The position numbers were made by a program, and so were the translations under genes. Below, piece by piece: positions 22,008-34,400 of a stretch of 64,000 nt of DNA (its first letter is position 1; the number at the start of each line of letters is the position of its first letter). Below the pieces are notes generated by a model. That model saw only the letters and a list, made by a program, of their open reading frames with translations. It made no database searches and had not been told where the DNA came from. The stretch lies in assembly GCA_004369045.1 (NCBI GenBank), contig ML213510.1, positions 173,321 through 237,320 on the forward strand, read 5' to 3'. Origin of the DNA: Heliocybe sulcata. Taxonomy: Eukaryota; Basidiomycota; Agaricomycetes; Gloeophyllales; Gloeophyllaceae.

Positions 22008-23278
22008 TCAAGCGGCGGATACGATCTGTGATGCCCTTCTCAGATGCGCAACGGCTTCTTGGTGCAACTCAGCCACGAGAGCCTGAATGATAGATGAGTC
22101 TTCGGGCCCTATCCTGCGCAGAGGTTCTCAAGCTCACGGCTGCTCCTTTAACTTGATTCATCAGAGAAACTCCAGTACCGGCCCATACAAGCATGCGATT
22201 GGGATCCCCATTTTGGACGGCTTGCGAGAATGCTTGCTGCACATCTTCTATCGGCACTCCCGCCTCGAGATCTTTGACTGTCTGATTCATCAACGCTCTT
22301 CCGTCGATGCCTGTTGGCCAGCCTAAGGTTCCTCTGGCGCGATCGAAGGCGAAGGTTCTGATAGTAGAATTTGGTCCAGCGGCGATTAGAGCCTTCCTCT
22401 GCGCGTCCGTGTACAGACTTTCTGGCGTCAGCAGGAACCGTGTGCCCATTGCCACTCCTGAAGCCCCAAGAGTAAGGCATGCAGCAATGTGCGCGCCGTT
22501 GGCCAGACCGCCAGCAGCAACAATAGGAGGTCCCTCTTTCGGTACAACTTCGACAAGAGACGATATTAGTGTGAGAAGAGGAGGAGCGGATGCCCGACCG
22601 TGCCCGCCAGATTCGATCCCTGAGGACCATAAATAACTTGTCTTAGTGAGCATATAACTAGGATAGAAGCTCTTCTACCTTGCGCGACCAGAACGTCGAC
22701 CTTCCAGTCGTTCGCAGCAGTGAGGGCTTCTTCCACGGAAGACAACTGTACGAAGATGATCGTTTTATGGCCATCAGCCCTTTGCCGATCGTAGTCCCGG
22801 ATGTATGAGACCCATCTTCCGAGGTCATTTCCAAAGGCTAGCCAGATCGCTTTGACGCGATTCTGGAGCGGGACTTTTAATAAGTCGAAAGAGGAGGGCC
22901 CTCCCTCTTCAAGTATCCAGGCGATGAAGCCCACCCCTATGGCTGCGTGCTCAAGAGAAGACACCTTTAATGTTGACCGCGCGGTTTCCAGCTCTTCCTT
23001 AAGCTTTTCTGCACCGTTATACCCTTACGAAGTTACACGGGGATTTCATAAATGGTCGTTTATTTCGGCATTCAACTTACCGGCTTGAAGGAACCCAAAG
23101 CCTCCTCCTTGGCCTACGGCACCGGCTAGTGCACCCCCACTTGCACCGGCCATCGGTGCAGATATAATGGGAGTGCGAACGCCTGAGAGTTCGCCGAAAT
23201 AAGACGGGTATTATTGAGTCGATCGTGATCAAACGGCGCACCCAAAAGATGTGTGAGGCTGGTAGTGAGAGAAGACAT
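22008..23278 (-). CDS. Nitronate monooxygenase (2-nitropropane dioxygenase family)
   Basis: Predicted 341 aa in five exons: 23242-23278, 23081-23182, 22679-23008, 22138-22619, 22008-22082. FMN-dependent TIM-barrel enzyme that oxidises alkyl nitronates such as propionate-3-nitronate to carbonyl compounds and nitrite/nitrate. Signature segments are present: TPIISAPMAGASGGALA at the N-terminus, QGIESGGHGR (flavin/active-site loop) and PPIVAAGGLANGAHI with GVAMGTRF (phosphate binding). The last exon (ALVAELHQEAVAHL) restores the family's helical tail; reading through the last intron would truncate it. The ATG at 23278 gives the normal short leader MSSLTTSLTHLLG. It is divergent from SMB1. By family knowledge this is a detoxification enzyme; the natural substrate in this fungus is not evident. 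Confidence 0.93.
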
Positions 23279-23670
23279 TTCTTCAGCGATCGGTGCTTTC
23301 AGTTCGGTGCTCCGTTCAATCACTTTAATGCGTTCTTATACCCAGGCGGTCAGGAGAGTTCCCGACTTCATCCATGCAAGCGCTCCTCTATGCGGGCACG
23401 TGCATCCGAACGTCTCCGAACCAGCACATACGCCTCCGGACTTGAGCTAAAGACTGAGAATATTTCGCTATGGAGAACTTGGATTACCGGCAGTGGAGAG
23501 GTTGCGCGAGTGAGATGTATGCGCGAAGCCTTTGCAGTCGCCGAGAGGAAGGTGAAGTGAAGTACAGGCCTTTAACTTTAGCAGCCACTTCAATATTTGT
23601 CGTTATTTGGCCGCATTTATTCGTCCAATGCATCTTGTTTGAAACTCGTTTATTCTACCAGCTGCCCATC
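23279..23670. promoter_or_regulatory. Bidirectional upstream region of nitronate monooxygenase and SMB1
   Basis: These 392 bp separate two start codons facing away from each other, so both promoters must be here or in the 5' introns. No known motif was assigned. Confidence 0.5.
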
Positions 23671-24436
23671 ATGGTGAGTGCATAGCTTGTGTACCGAAGA
23701 AATGCTGGATCAGCTGCTGATGCATGTTACAGCCTCCTCCAAAGTCCAAGGGCGGCAAAATGCTGGGCCTCATCAACTGGAGGCTCAAAGTCACGATCAA
23801 CGATGGGCGTGCGCTAACCGGACAAATGCTTGCATTCGATCGGCACATGAATCTTGTACTGGCAGAATGTGAAGAATTCCGACGCGTCAGGCCGAAGAAA
23901 AAGGCCGGTGAGGCGGAGGCACCCCCCATGCAGGATATGAAGCGGACACTAGGCTTGGTTATCCTCCGTGGTGAGACAGTCGTTAGTCTGAGTGTGGAGG
24001 GTCCTCCTCCCGTGCAGGACGACGACAAAAAGAACATGGTGCGTTGATCAAGGTCCTTCTTTCACCAACTTATCGGTTTCTGATCTTGGTGCGTGCAGTT
24101 ACCTTTCGGTCCTGGCCGCGGAATGCCTGCTGGTCGTGGCATGCCCATGATGCCTCCGAGTACGTGCGGCATCTCTCTGGACCCTGATATGGCGCTGAAC
24201 TTTCACTTTAGTGGGTGCTCCGGCCGCGGCTCGGCCTCCCATGTCGTTTGGTGGCCCTCCTGGCATGCCTGGTCCCCCTCCTGGCTTCCGTCCTCCTGGC
24301 TTCCCTCCAGGTATGCCCTTTCCCCCTCCACCAGGGTTCCAAGGCCCTCCACCTGGGTGAGTTCATGACCGAATGCCTCTCCATCACATTCTATGAACTC
24401 ATGCGCATGCATGGCAGCTTTCAACCCCCGCAATAA
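23671..24436 (+). CDS. SMB1: Sm protein B of spliceosomal snRNPs
   Basis: Predicted 177 aa in five coding exons: 23671-23673, 23733-24038, 24099-24159, 24212-24356, 24418-24436. The first coding exon is just the ATG; the donor GTGAGT follows at once and the protein continues PPPKSKGGKMLGLINWRLK. The Sm fold occupies residues about 10-100: Sm1 with INDGRALTGQMLAFDRHMNLVL, Sm2 with LGLVILRGETVVSLSVEGPP. The tail is proline- and glycine-rich with RG and PPPGF repeats, as in SmB. SmB belongs to the heptameric ring on U1, U2, U4 and U5 snRNAs, so it is needed to splice the many introns seen here. The split right after the start codon leaves 5' UTR and the rest in separate exons. Confidence 0.95.
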
Positions 24437-27400
24437 TCAGCTTTTATGCTCTCACGTGCAAAAAGTTAAGCATAAATTTGCTTTGGCTGTCTTCATGCTT
24501 TACTCGTTGGAAGTACCTTGTATAGTGCTTGTGTGCGCCGCTGCTAGCACGCCCAAAAGGTTTGTATAGTCATAGAGCGCTTGTCCTGCGACCACTAATC
24601 CGGTACCGTTGTCTCAATTACATGGTCCTCTCAAATCCAATCAAGTTTGTATCATCTCTAATCTGGATCTGTGATATCCAGTTCCGCCGCGTCTTCTGGC
24701 ATTCTGATGAGTGCAGTCCGTAGCGCCTCATGTATACGTATCTGCGTAAAGGACTGCTTGCAGACCACCGCATGTTTCTTACGTTACGCCGCTGCAGATT
24801 GTGATATGTGAAAATCAATTGCATCACGACATATCCCATTGAGCGCAGTTAAGCAGGTCAGGGACGTGGTCAGATTGTAGCGCTTACCTTGAAACGACGG
24901 TGGTAAACAGAGCGGCAGTCATCGCGGCGGTCTTGTCCATGGAAGCTGGTCCTCCCCCTCTGATTGCCACATACTGTGCCGAGCAAATTGTCCGTCACGA
25001 TCCGTCGGCCAAGGAAGGCGTGCATAGAAACACTTCGGCATGTACATTTTGCGCTATTGCAGGAGCGCCGTCCACCTTTATGGACATCATCGGAACCAGG
25101 AGGAAACTCAGCTCGATCGTGTAAACTCGCGTGTGAGCGGTCTGTCAGTCTCGGACCTCGGGAGCGGAGGATTGCTGGGGCCTTCTTCTTCCAGTCCAAC
25201 AGTTCGTCTGGAAGTCTGTCGGGTAATACCTATTGAGGAGAAGCCTTGATCAACCATCTTTCATAAAGAATTTAGCATTGACCTTAGCCTTTGAACACCA
25301 GGCACCGTTGCCTTTCCCCCGCCGCTAATTCAATTGGTTTTGCCTTGATGACGGTATCCAGTACGAAGCCTCTGCCTGATTATTATAACCAGACTTGCTA
25401 TTAGACTGGTGACTGTTGCATTAACAGGGAGACCTAAGTATACGCACCGGATGTCGGCGGTCGGTAGCGTGCCACACCAGGGCTGTGAATTCACGAAGGG
25501 TGGGCGATAGCGTTAGTACAGAAATGTCAAGGATCACTTGACCTCGAGGCCCATCATCATACTTTCACAATGGGTCCGATATGGTGTCCGGGGGGAGTCG
25601 ATGCACGAGTGGATATCGAATGACCTGAATGTATTGGTGAAGGGGTGGGAACTTGAGATTAGCTCCAAGGTCAGCGTACAGAACTTTGCTGAGGTGATGG
25701 TCGACCGTATAGCTAAGGGGGTATCGTGTGGATCCGGATCATCATGCGGAGGGCAGATTCTTGTCGCTGTTGACTGGGAAGACCCAGTCCATGGCAGGTG
25801 TACGGTCTGGACGACGCGCACTGCCTTAAGTCCGGGATTCGAGGACGGTCTCGGTCGTGTACGACGCTGGTAGGCCAGCAAGACGTGAACACCGACAACA
25901 GCGCCATATTACATACCGCCTCTATGCGATAACAATTGGCGTTCTGTTTGCCAAGACTTGCAGGATTGGCATCTTACAGGAAGAGTGGAGCAGGAAGCGC
26001 GGGGCGAAGGTTTGAGGAGTCCAAAGCATATTCCCATAGTCCGCAACAGCATTGCGGGATCTAGCAGCCAGATTTCTCTAGAAGGCAGCCTATCTGCGGT
26101 GGCAATTGAAGAAGGAATCTTAGCTCCAGCTGAGCTAAGTAGGTCCATGCTAGAAAACGAGACGTACAGTTACTTTTTGCAGCCTGCGTGTACCTGAGAA
26201 GTATCGCAGCGGATTACTTCGTCTGGCTCAACACCGCGGAAGCTATTGGTCGGGCAGACGCATTCCAGCGGGTAAGTGACGGAAGAGCTTTGCAGGCATG
26301 CGGACCGGCCACTCGAACCTTTCCTTGTGATGCTCTTGCGGCGCGGACATGCAGTATCACATACTACTTAGTAAACCAAGGCTTACTGCTGCAAGCAGCT
26401 CGCACCTCTGGATCGTAGTCTCGAAGGAAGCCAGTGCGGCGTATCCGTAGGGGTGATGTTAATGTCAGAACTAGTCTTCCCGTCGAAAGACGTAAGGCAC
26501 AGAATCCAATATCTTGAAGCCGGATAACCCCAAGAATTTAGACGCGATAGTTCTTGAAACTTCTGTTGAAATTGGAAACGGCGACCGATGGGCGGGAAGA
26601 GCAACCCGCTAGGCAGGCGTTTGGTAGAAACGATCGAGGCTGCCGACGGGCATCCCCTTATGGCGCGCTTTCTGCGCTCCTGCAGCAAACCACGTCCACA
26701 GTCAATGCGTCGTCTATCTTTTGCAAACCCAGAAACTGCGTTCGTGGCCAGTCTCATCAAATACTGTGTAATTCGCCGATACTTGCAGCGAGTGCATGCG
26801 CCGTAGGCCCTCGTTCGGTCAGAGGCTTGTAAGCGCCGGAAGACGGAAGCATCTGATGCTGGCCATCCTTTCGACGCCCCGCTGCCCTCGGTGAGATTGA
26901 TGGCCATATATCCCAGATTCTTCCGGTTCATTAACTGTCCGGGCGTTTGCCAACGGTGCAGCCGGTTCCTCCATGGCTCATGATATTCATCGTAATAAAT
27001 CGCGATTACCAGGCACATACAGCCGCTCAGCGCTGCGGGCTCGCTTGATGCACTGTTTCTAGAAATTGGCGAATTCGCAGGCAGTAGACTGAGCTCCTTC
27101 CTGCGGTGGCAGCCGGCACACCGACAGGTTGTGGCCATTTCCTCCTGGGCCAGGATATCATCAAGAGACTGACTGTGAGTACATTCTTCTGTCCAGCAAA
27201 AGCCTTTGATAACGCTGTCTCGATCACGGGCAATATTCCATCTACTGTCACGCCAGATGGTCTGTGGCTGGCTTCCACTAACGACCTGACCTATACCTCT
27301 TTCGGGCGATAAGAAAGCAAGATTGGCTTGGGTATCCGCGAGATTCGGCGCCTTTGGCGTATGTGCTCTCCATTGTGCCGGTGCTGCTCTCGAACAGCAA

Positions 27401-30212
27401 CCATACAAGGCCCTGATATGAATAGCGCTGACGAGAAACCATCAGACACACGGTGAGTGTGGGGGGGCTCGGTAACCCATGACCCAGTACAAGGGAGTTG
27501 GCCAAGCCTTACTTGCATTGCCAGGTAACCGATCCCCTCTTGGTAGTGTCCGGACCACGGACAGCGTCGGTATCGCCGATGTGTTAGGAATGCTGAGGAA
27601 GTTTCGAGGAACAAAGGCTCTCAGGAATCCGAATATCTCGCAATATTGTCAGGTACGTCCCGCGTCATGGCTGTACAGCTGATCGTCAGGTGCAGCTCGA
27701 TTCCCCCCATCTTTTCCTGACAGCTGTACAGCGGCGAGAGCGTGGCTGCGCACATCGAGTACTGAAGAAACGATTCGAGTACTGAAGAAACGATTCGAGT
27801 ACTGAAGAAACGATCTGATACGGAGCGAGACGGATTTGCGCTTGGCACGCGACGACAGTCCCCCCCTCACTTCAATGTCGAGACCCTCCGTCCAGCGCCT
27901 TGCATCCACGCTCGTGGGTCCTGTCTCTTCCGGAATGTCCAAACCCTGAACGAACTCAATCCCAATCCAAAAAGGCGCTCAATAGCACGTCGGTACAGAA
28001 GGATCTATCTGCCATACTCTTGTCGACAGGTCTGGTCTGGCCAGAGTCGTCCGACATCTGACCGCCTGTGCAGAGAGCCCATGTATCCTTCCCATGGGTT
28101 ACCCCGCGATCGGGCTAGGCCCCACAGCCTGCATGACTGTCTTCTCTTCGGGTTCGATCGCTGTTGCAGCTGATGGTCAAGGCCATATCTAACGATGAGT
28201 GCTGTCTCTCCAAACGGAAGCTATTCAGCTTTGCCCTATGCTTTTAGTCAGACTGACTGTCCATTTTACTGGTTTCGAGCGAACATTATCTGGGCTTGGA
28301 CGACCATCCGTGAAGGCACCTGGCACCCATCTTTCTTGGCCAGCATACAGTACATATGGACCAACCATCGCGAAGACGGCCGTCGGGGTCTGGAACGGTC
28401 TGAAAATAGCTTGCTGCGTGTGGCCAACTCCCTGGGTTACTTCTCACGTACGATTGGCACTCGGATCCTTTCAATCACCCTCGCCTCCGACAGAATCAAG
28501 ACGCTCCTCGATACATCACCCAAACTTTCCTCCAAGTATATTCTCTTACGGCGCCCGCCCTGTCAGATTTTCCTGCGCCTCCACAGGGCCACGAAATCTC
28601 GCTGGCAATATACCAGTCCAACATCCTTTCCCCCTACGTCAGTCAATAATTTTCAGTTGTCGCGCCTGCCAGGACTAGCTTCAAACGACCCGCCATCGGT
28701 CCAACAACTGCGCCACCGTCTCCTCTCTGGACCTGCAGTGCCTCGCTTGCTAGGAGCCCAGGACCATCCGCCTACTAAAGATTCGATGCACCGTCGGTTC
28801 GCCTAAGCCCGAGGCCCAGGCCAGTGCTGCCCAGGTCCCCAGAATAGACGGCTATGCCTGCGTCACTCGATGGTCGACGGACATCGGAGGGATCGCTGGC
28901 ACTCATCACGCCCTCGAAACCTTACCGCCGGGCCCTTCTATGCCTGCCCTACACCTCCACGCTGCCTGATACCATCGCCTTTTGCAATACATTCAATACG
29001 CGGGCAAATGTCGTACTGTTGCCATCGATGATATACCGTTATACTTGAGACTCGGAACAATGGGGGACAGTTCATTGGCGATAGCTATTTGAAAGAGTGT
29101 AGTTTAAGCACGACTATGTGGATACAATATAGTAAATAATGGCTCTCCATATCTTGGTATGGAAACGGTCTCGCGTTAGACAGTGATGAACAGAAACAAT
29201 CAGGCTATAGAGATGTGGAACAGATCGACGATGGACTGTATTGAAAGCTAGGACCTCAACAAACGACAACAACGATAACACCACGATATACTTGAACTAC
29301 TAGGACAGCGAATGGATATAGGTACGGGTCCACAACGACGACACAGTCCATTTTTGTTGTATGGCGTGAGATGGGGAATTGAGCAGAGTGCTGATGATAT
29401 AATGATGGAAGCTACAGAGTAAGGGTAACGAGGCAAGGTGTAATGAAAGAAATATGAGATCCGGCCTGGCAACGAAACGGCATGATGAGTGGGTGGCGTA
29501 GTGCGAAAGGCAAGTCGAGCCCAGAGGGCGTGGCGATGACGACGGGGAGCCGCTCTAAACTCGCACATTCGAGTCGCCTTCGGACCCGTGTACTGGGCAC
29601 ACTGGAACTCTGCGAGGAAGAAGAAGAACGCAACCTCGGGCATCCGGTCAAACCTTGGCATCTCCCGAGATCCCATGTGCAGCCAACACAAAGTCTATCC
29701 AGGCACTAAGCCTCAGATAAGCAAGATTCGTGTACGAAGACCGCATATTTTGGGAACCAAGAGAAACCAAGTCGGCCAGAAGGAGATGCGCGTTCCGCTT
29801 CTGGGGGCGCAGGACAGTCACGTGCGGGGACAGCGGGAAGCGAACAGAAGCGGGACAAGTCCAGAAGATAGGAAAAGATGCAGTTGATGCTGATGACAGG
29901 GATCATAGAGAAGGGATGGTTGTATGCTGACAGAGTTGAGTCGGGATGGGGAGACTGAAAATGGAACAAGAACGAAAGTCGTTTTGGTGTCGTCTCGGCG
30001 ACAAGGATACTGTAGAGGAGCCTCGATCTGTCTATATGCTGCCCGCGCGTGACGTTCCCAGTGGCTGAAGAAACTTGAGACCTTGAAGAACCGTAATGGA
30101 TAAACATACGCCAAAAGAGTCGCAAAATATGACAATATGAATGAGACCGGAGCCGTCTATGGTGGAACTCTATGATGGTAAGGGAGAATGCACTGTGAAG
30201 GCGAGGCGACGT
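24437..30212. other. Gene-poor region with broken open frames
   Basis: About 5.8 kb without a gene that can be supported. Open frames on both strands are short, lack consistent splice signals or start without ATG. The longest, on the minus strand at 26383-27408, has no early ATG and no recognisable motif. A weak WD-repeat-like fragment (TPDGLWLAS) occurs on the plus strand near 27252. The stretch 29240-30212 is pyrimidine-rich on the minus strand and probably includes the 3' UTR of the Ecl1-like gene. Overall it looks like decayed accessory DNA. Confidence 0.5.
27756..27815. repeat. 20-bp direct tandem repeat, three copies
   Basis: The unit cgagtactgaagaaacgatt occurs head to tail at 27756-27775, 27776-27795 and 27796-27815; the last copy differs in its final base. 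A 20-bp period is not a multiple of three, so it argues against conserved coding here. Confidence 0.9.
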
Positions 30213-31430
30213 TCACGAACGGCCCTTCCTCCCTCTAAACAAGAATGCAGGGTGAATATTCTCGTCGACGACGCCAACGGGTCGTCGTTCCCGTGCCTCG
30301 TAGGAGGCGGATGACGGAGACGGATAAGGAATCTGCGATGGCGTTCTCGATGGCGAAGTCCGCATCGGAGACGCGCACAGACAGGAAGACTGAAGATCTT
30401 CGTCGGGAAGATGAAGAGGGGAAGGAACGCGAAGAGTTGACGTCTCCTCCGTACTCCGGTGCTTCGGGAAGGGCGGAGCAGCGCGTGGTGGTGAGGCAGG
30501 GCGAGATCGCGGAACGACAGTGACACACTTCGGCTGCGTGTGCGTCACCTCCGGTCTCAAGGAAGCAGAAAGCTGAGGCACAGCGGGGGACGAACAATAC
30601 CACGAGCGAAGAGTGTCAGCCAGATATGTCTTCGCGTGATTGAAGGTTTGCGTCGCCTTCAGGACACTATCCTGGACGCCGGTTTGGTCCCTCGAGCTCG
30701 CATAGACGTAGTCGGGAATGCCCGAATCGTCCATATCTTCAGGCGTTTCGGGCGGACTAATGAGGACAGACGACATCACGCTGGCGCTCATATCGCCGGC
30801 GGACTTGCGTCTCAGATGTTTTGCGCGGGTGATAGTCGCGATCTGTTGTTGTGGGGTGAGGATGGGTAGGGATGGTCTGGGTCGCGCAGCATGGGGCGTG
30901 GACATGCATAGAGATGGCGCGACGGGTTGGACGAGGGCGGGCCGGCGGAAAGAGCCTGAACGGCTGGGCGAAGATGCCTTTGACTTCATGGATGAGCGTG
31001 ACGATGACGGCATCGAGCTATCGGCGAGCGGCGAGAAGGGGATGATGTCGTTCTGAGGGACAGCGCCCACAGGGATATTTTGCGCCCAAGCCTGGATGTG
31101 AGTCTCGTCCTTCCCCGACCCAGCTCCAACCCACGCCATAGCAGATCTTGAAGTCGAAGCCATACACACATCTTCCTCGACCAGCGCGTTCGCGTGGTCA
31201 TACCGGTCATGGCCGCGGTGAGACGAGGAAGATAAGGAATTCGCGCAGGACGCCGAGCGCGACCTGCACAGGCTAGGAACAAGCAGCGGCTGATCTTCGT
31301 ACTCGCACTTTACAGAACAGTAAGTAGTTCCGTCCTAAAGAACCCGTGAGCGGATGCTGTGCGCGCCGGCGTCGAGACGACTTACAGTGCGTTGGCTGCA
31401 GTGCAGGCACCAGTCAGTGTCAATCTCCAT
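30213..31430 (-). CDS. Ecl1-family protein (life-span regulatory factor)
   Basis: Two exons, 31386-31430 and 30213-31334, split by a 51-bp GT-AG intron, give 388 aa with an ATG at 31430. The N-terminus carries a zinc-knuckle-like pattern, DWCLHCSQRT then TTYCSVKCEYED (C-x2-C ... C-x3-C), characteristic of the Ecl1 domain. In yeasts, Ecl1-type proteins are very small and extend chronological life span when overproduced; filamentous fungi have longer versions with disordered tails. The remainder here is low-complexity and Ser/Pro-rich, with possible phosphorylation sites (SPPETPED). It ends in a basic FRGRKGRS. It is the only credible gene in a 14-kb gene-poor region. Function in this organism is inferred only from the N-terminal domain. 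Confidence 0.75.
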
Positions 31431-34400
31431 TGCTGTAGTCGGTGTGGTGGTGGTCGTCGGTGGCGGAGGGCGGGAGGGACGTCGAGGACGAGGAGGAAGG
31501 CAGATGAGGACAGAGAGGTATCGCGAGCTTATATTTATTGTCACTTGCAAGTCACAGCCTGGCGCGAGTGACCCAGAGCAAGGGAGAGGAGAGACCCCGG
31601 ACACCAAAGCTTCTCGTGATCGATCCAGATCCAGAGACACTTCATTTACCTGCCCGTTTTGGGGACCCCAAGCTAGTCCAATTTTGGCATGGCAGCGGGT
31701 GTGACTATTGTGACTGTCACAATACCCTCTCAGTCATGGGTGCCTTCGACGTTCCCACCAGCGTGTCGAGTCATGATGGCAAACTCGCCTGCAGCACTGA
31801 CGGATGTCGGGCAGTCGACTTGCTCATTTGATACTCGGGTTGCGTGGAATTTGAGTCTGGTGTTAGGACTGGAAAGCCTGGCTCAGCCTGGCCTCTCGGG
31901 AAGTTATGCTTGTCCCGTTTCCTCCCGCGCAGTGCGACGTTTCCTGTCTCCCCATAGAGTACAAGTATAGCCTGTCTTGATGCCCGCAGCAACGCCTTTC
32001 GGTCGAAAGCTTATCCACTTGCTTTGTACGAGCGTGACCATGGGAGGCGGACTTGAGCCTTATACCCGGCTCGCTCCCTCGATCTTCGCGAATCTGTACA
32101 TTCGTGGGACTCGCTTCAGAATCATGACATTGTGGACTGCTGTTCTCATCCTGAAGCTGTTCGCATGCTGAGCGATATTCTACGGAGCTCTGCAATATTC
32201 CTCGCGATTCTTAGTTTTGTGACGGACGCGCGCCTAGCACATTATATACATGTTAGAACAACTTCTTACTCCACCGACCCTCCCCTAACACGTTACGTGC
32301 AGTCTTTCACTGTCACCATCCGTCGAACAATGACAAAAACATGCCTCCATCTGAAAATTTTCCTCCGCTCTCCTTGATCGCAGATCCCCGTTGCAGTGCA
32401 GTGTTTGCGCGACGGAAACAAAACACGGGCATGCGTGAGAAAGGAGAGCGTGGCCGGCATCAAGAGTATATCCCGCCCATGCTCACTGTCTTCGTCCGAG
32501 TCGAGTTCGCTTCACCTAGCAGCGTGGCTCTGGCCACATCCTATGTTCTTCCACCCGACCTCGTAACGCACATGCCACGAATCCGCCACCGAACCTCTCG
32601 AACCCATGTACCCATGCCGCCGCCCACCGATCCCTCCAGGCCTACCCGTTGCGACCCTGCTCGAAAGCAGTAATCCTGTACTGGCAACAAATGTGTGTTT
32701 TCTGCAACAGAGCCGCAGCGACGCGTTCTTCGTGCCCGAGAGAGGAATCCGATTAACAACGCAGGGCGACACCGGGCCCCACAACCCCTTTCTCACCAGG
32801 CATCACATCAGAGATACTGTCAGTAGTGCAGTCTACCGGGCCATCCTTGTTTGCGAAGCGTCTGCACCGTGTGATGGGCGCGCTTCCAATTCGGCTCGCA
32901 ACGTGCGATGGTGCTTGCGTGCACAGTCCCGCCCCTTCCGTCATGGATGATGTCGACGAAAGAAAATTCGCAGACGACGCTCGCGGCTCCGGACAATATT
33001 GTTAATGAATCATTAAAGCCCTTGCGTAAATAACCTCCGAGCGCTTCCACGGTCGGAATGAACAACTCAAAATGACTTGCTCGGCACCCTAGGGCATTGT
33101 CTCGCCTTATAATCACCCTCCCCGCGCCCTCTTTCACAGCGCGTCGGAGGCCGACGCGGGCAGCTCATTCATTCGTCGAGTCACGACCCGACAGATTGTC
33201 CACTTCACTGCTGTTCTTCACGGCCTCGACGTAAATCCTGAATAATCGAAATTTTACTGAATTGAGCCCGACGGTCGTCGTTGACGCGTCGGGGGTCGAG
33301 ACTGGCCGGGCCCAATGCGTCGAAGGAAACGCCGATTGGCATCGAGATTGCCCTGCCGACGGTGGACTAGCGCCATCTCCGGGATTATCAGATAATTTCG
33401 AGCCCGGTGCTCGTCAGCGCCAGGGCGGGGTCCAAACCCATCTGATGGCGGCTTCCGTTGCCTCTCGACAATGGCGGGAATAGACCGCCATCTCGGAATT
33501 ACAGCAAGAACTGTGGAGCTTGCTCTGCGACCGACTGTCGGACGGCAGGGGGGGCTCTTTTATTTCATATCCTCAAACTGACAGCTCATAGTTAATTGCC
33601 TATAATTCGGCTGTCGCTTTCTCCAAATGCGGTATGTTTCAAGGTATTGACCCTGGAACGCTGATGTTCTGTCTTTCGAATAGTACTCCAAAGGGACTAT
33701 CAGAGGGTAGGGACCAGGAGGACAGTATACACGCAGAATCAGATCGCCTAGTGCTTCCCTGCCATGTCCATCACCTTCCGGTCCTTCGACCTATTCCTAG
33801 ACCCTGTACGCCACAAAACGCGAGCTCCCAGGCGAATTACTCATGCACACACTTTCGCCACTGGTACCTCGGGACGTGGTGCTACCGGTGGTGTCTTCTA
33901 GATATCTAGAACCACTGTCTTCTGGCTGGAGCTTACCCGTCCTCGAAATCGCCTCTGACACGCCAAGGTCGTGACAGAATTCGAAAGAGGGTTTGATTGG
34001 TGCGCGATGGCGAGGCCACCTGATTGCTGCAATGCTCACTACGCCAGACGCTTAGCGCCTCCCGCCCTCCTGGATATCGGTTTAAAGCACGTCATCCGCG
34101 CGTGCAACTGCGCTAGCTGTGGCTATTAATGTTTGGGTTTTAACATAGCGACTGGATGACGCTTGGATGATGAGATCCAGCAGGCGCAGTATCAATCGAT
34201 ATCGCTCTGGACGGACTAGCTCAGTATTTCGCAACCCATTATAGCGTGCTGGGTTCCTCGGAAGCAAACTTTTGGTCCCGCCATCAACGAGCGTTCCACA
34301 AACGGAAGCAAATCATCTGCTGGTGGCGGTGGCGACGCCCGTTATGGCGTGACCTCCTGACTAGTGACTCCTGACGTCGCCTTCTGGCCGCCACGACGCG

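Noticed and set aside
27231-27311. WD-repeat-like stretch on the plus strand (TPDGLWLAS)
   Set aside because: A single weak match, with no second repeat in a compatible frame.
26383-27408. Long minus-strand open frame of 341 codons
   Set aside because: It starts without ATG, has a random-looking Arg/Cys/Ser composition, no domain and no splice support.
29248-29691. Minus-strand frame of 147 codons behind the Ecl1-like gene
   Set aside because: Low-complexity pyrimidine-rich DNA, no motif; better explained as 3' UTR.
32341-32673. Plus-strand frame of 110 codons with ATG
   Set aside because: No splice signals, no recognisable domain and Pro/Arg-rich composition typical of chance frames.
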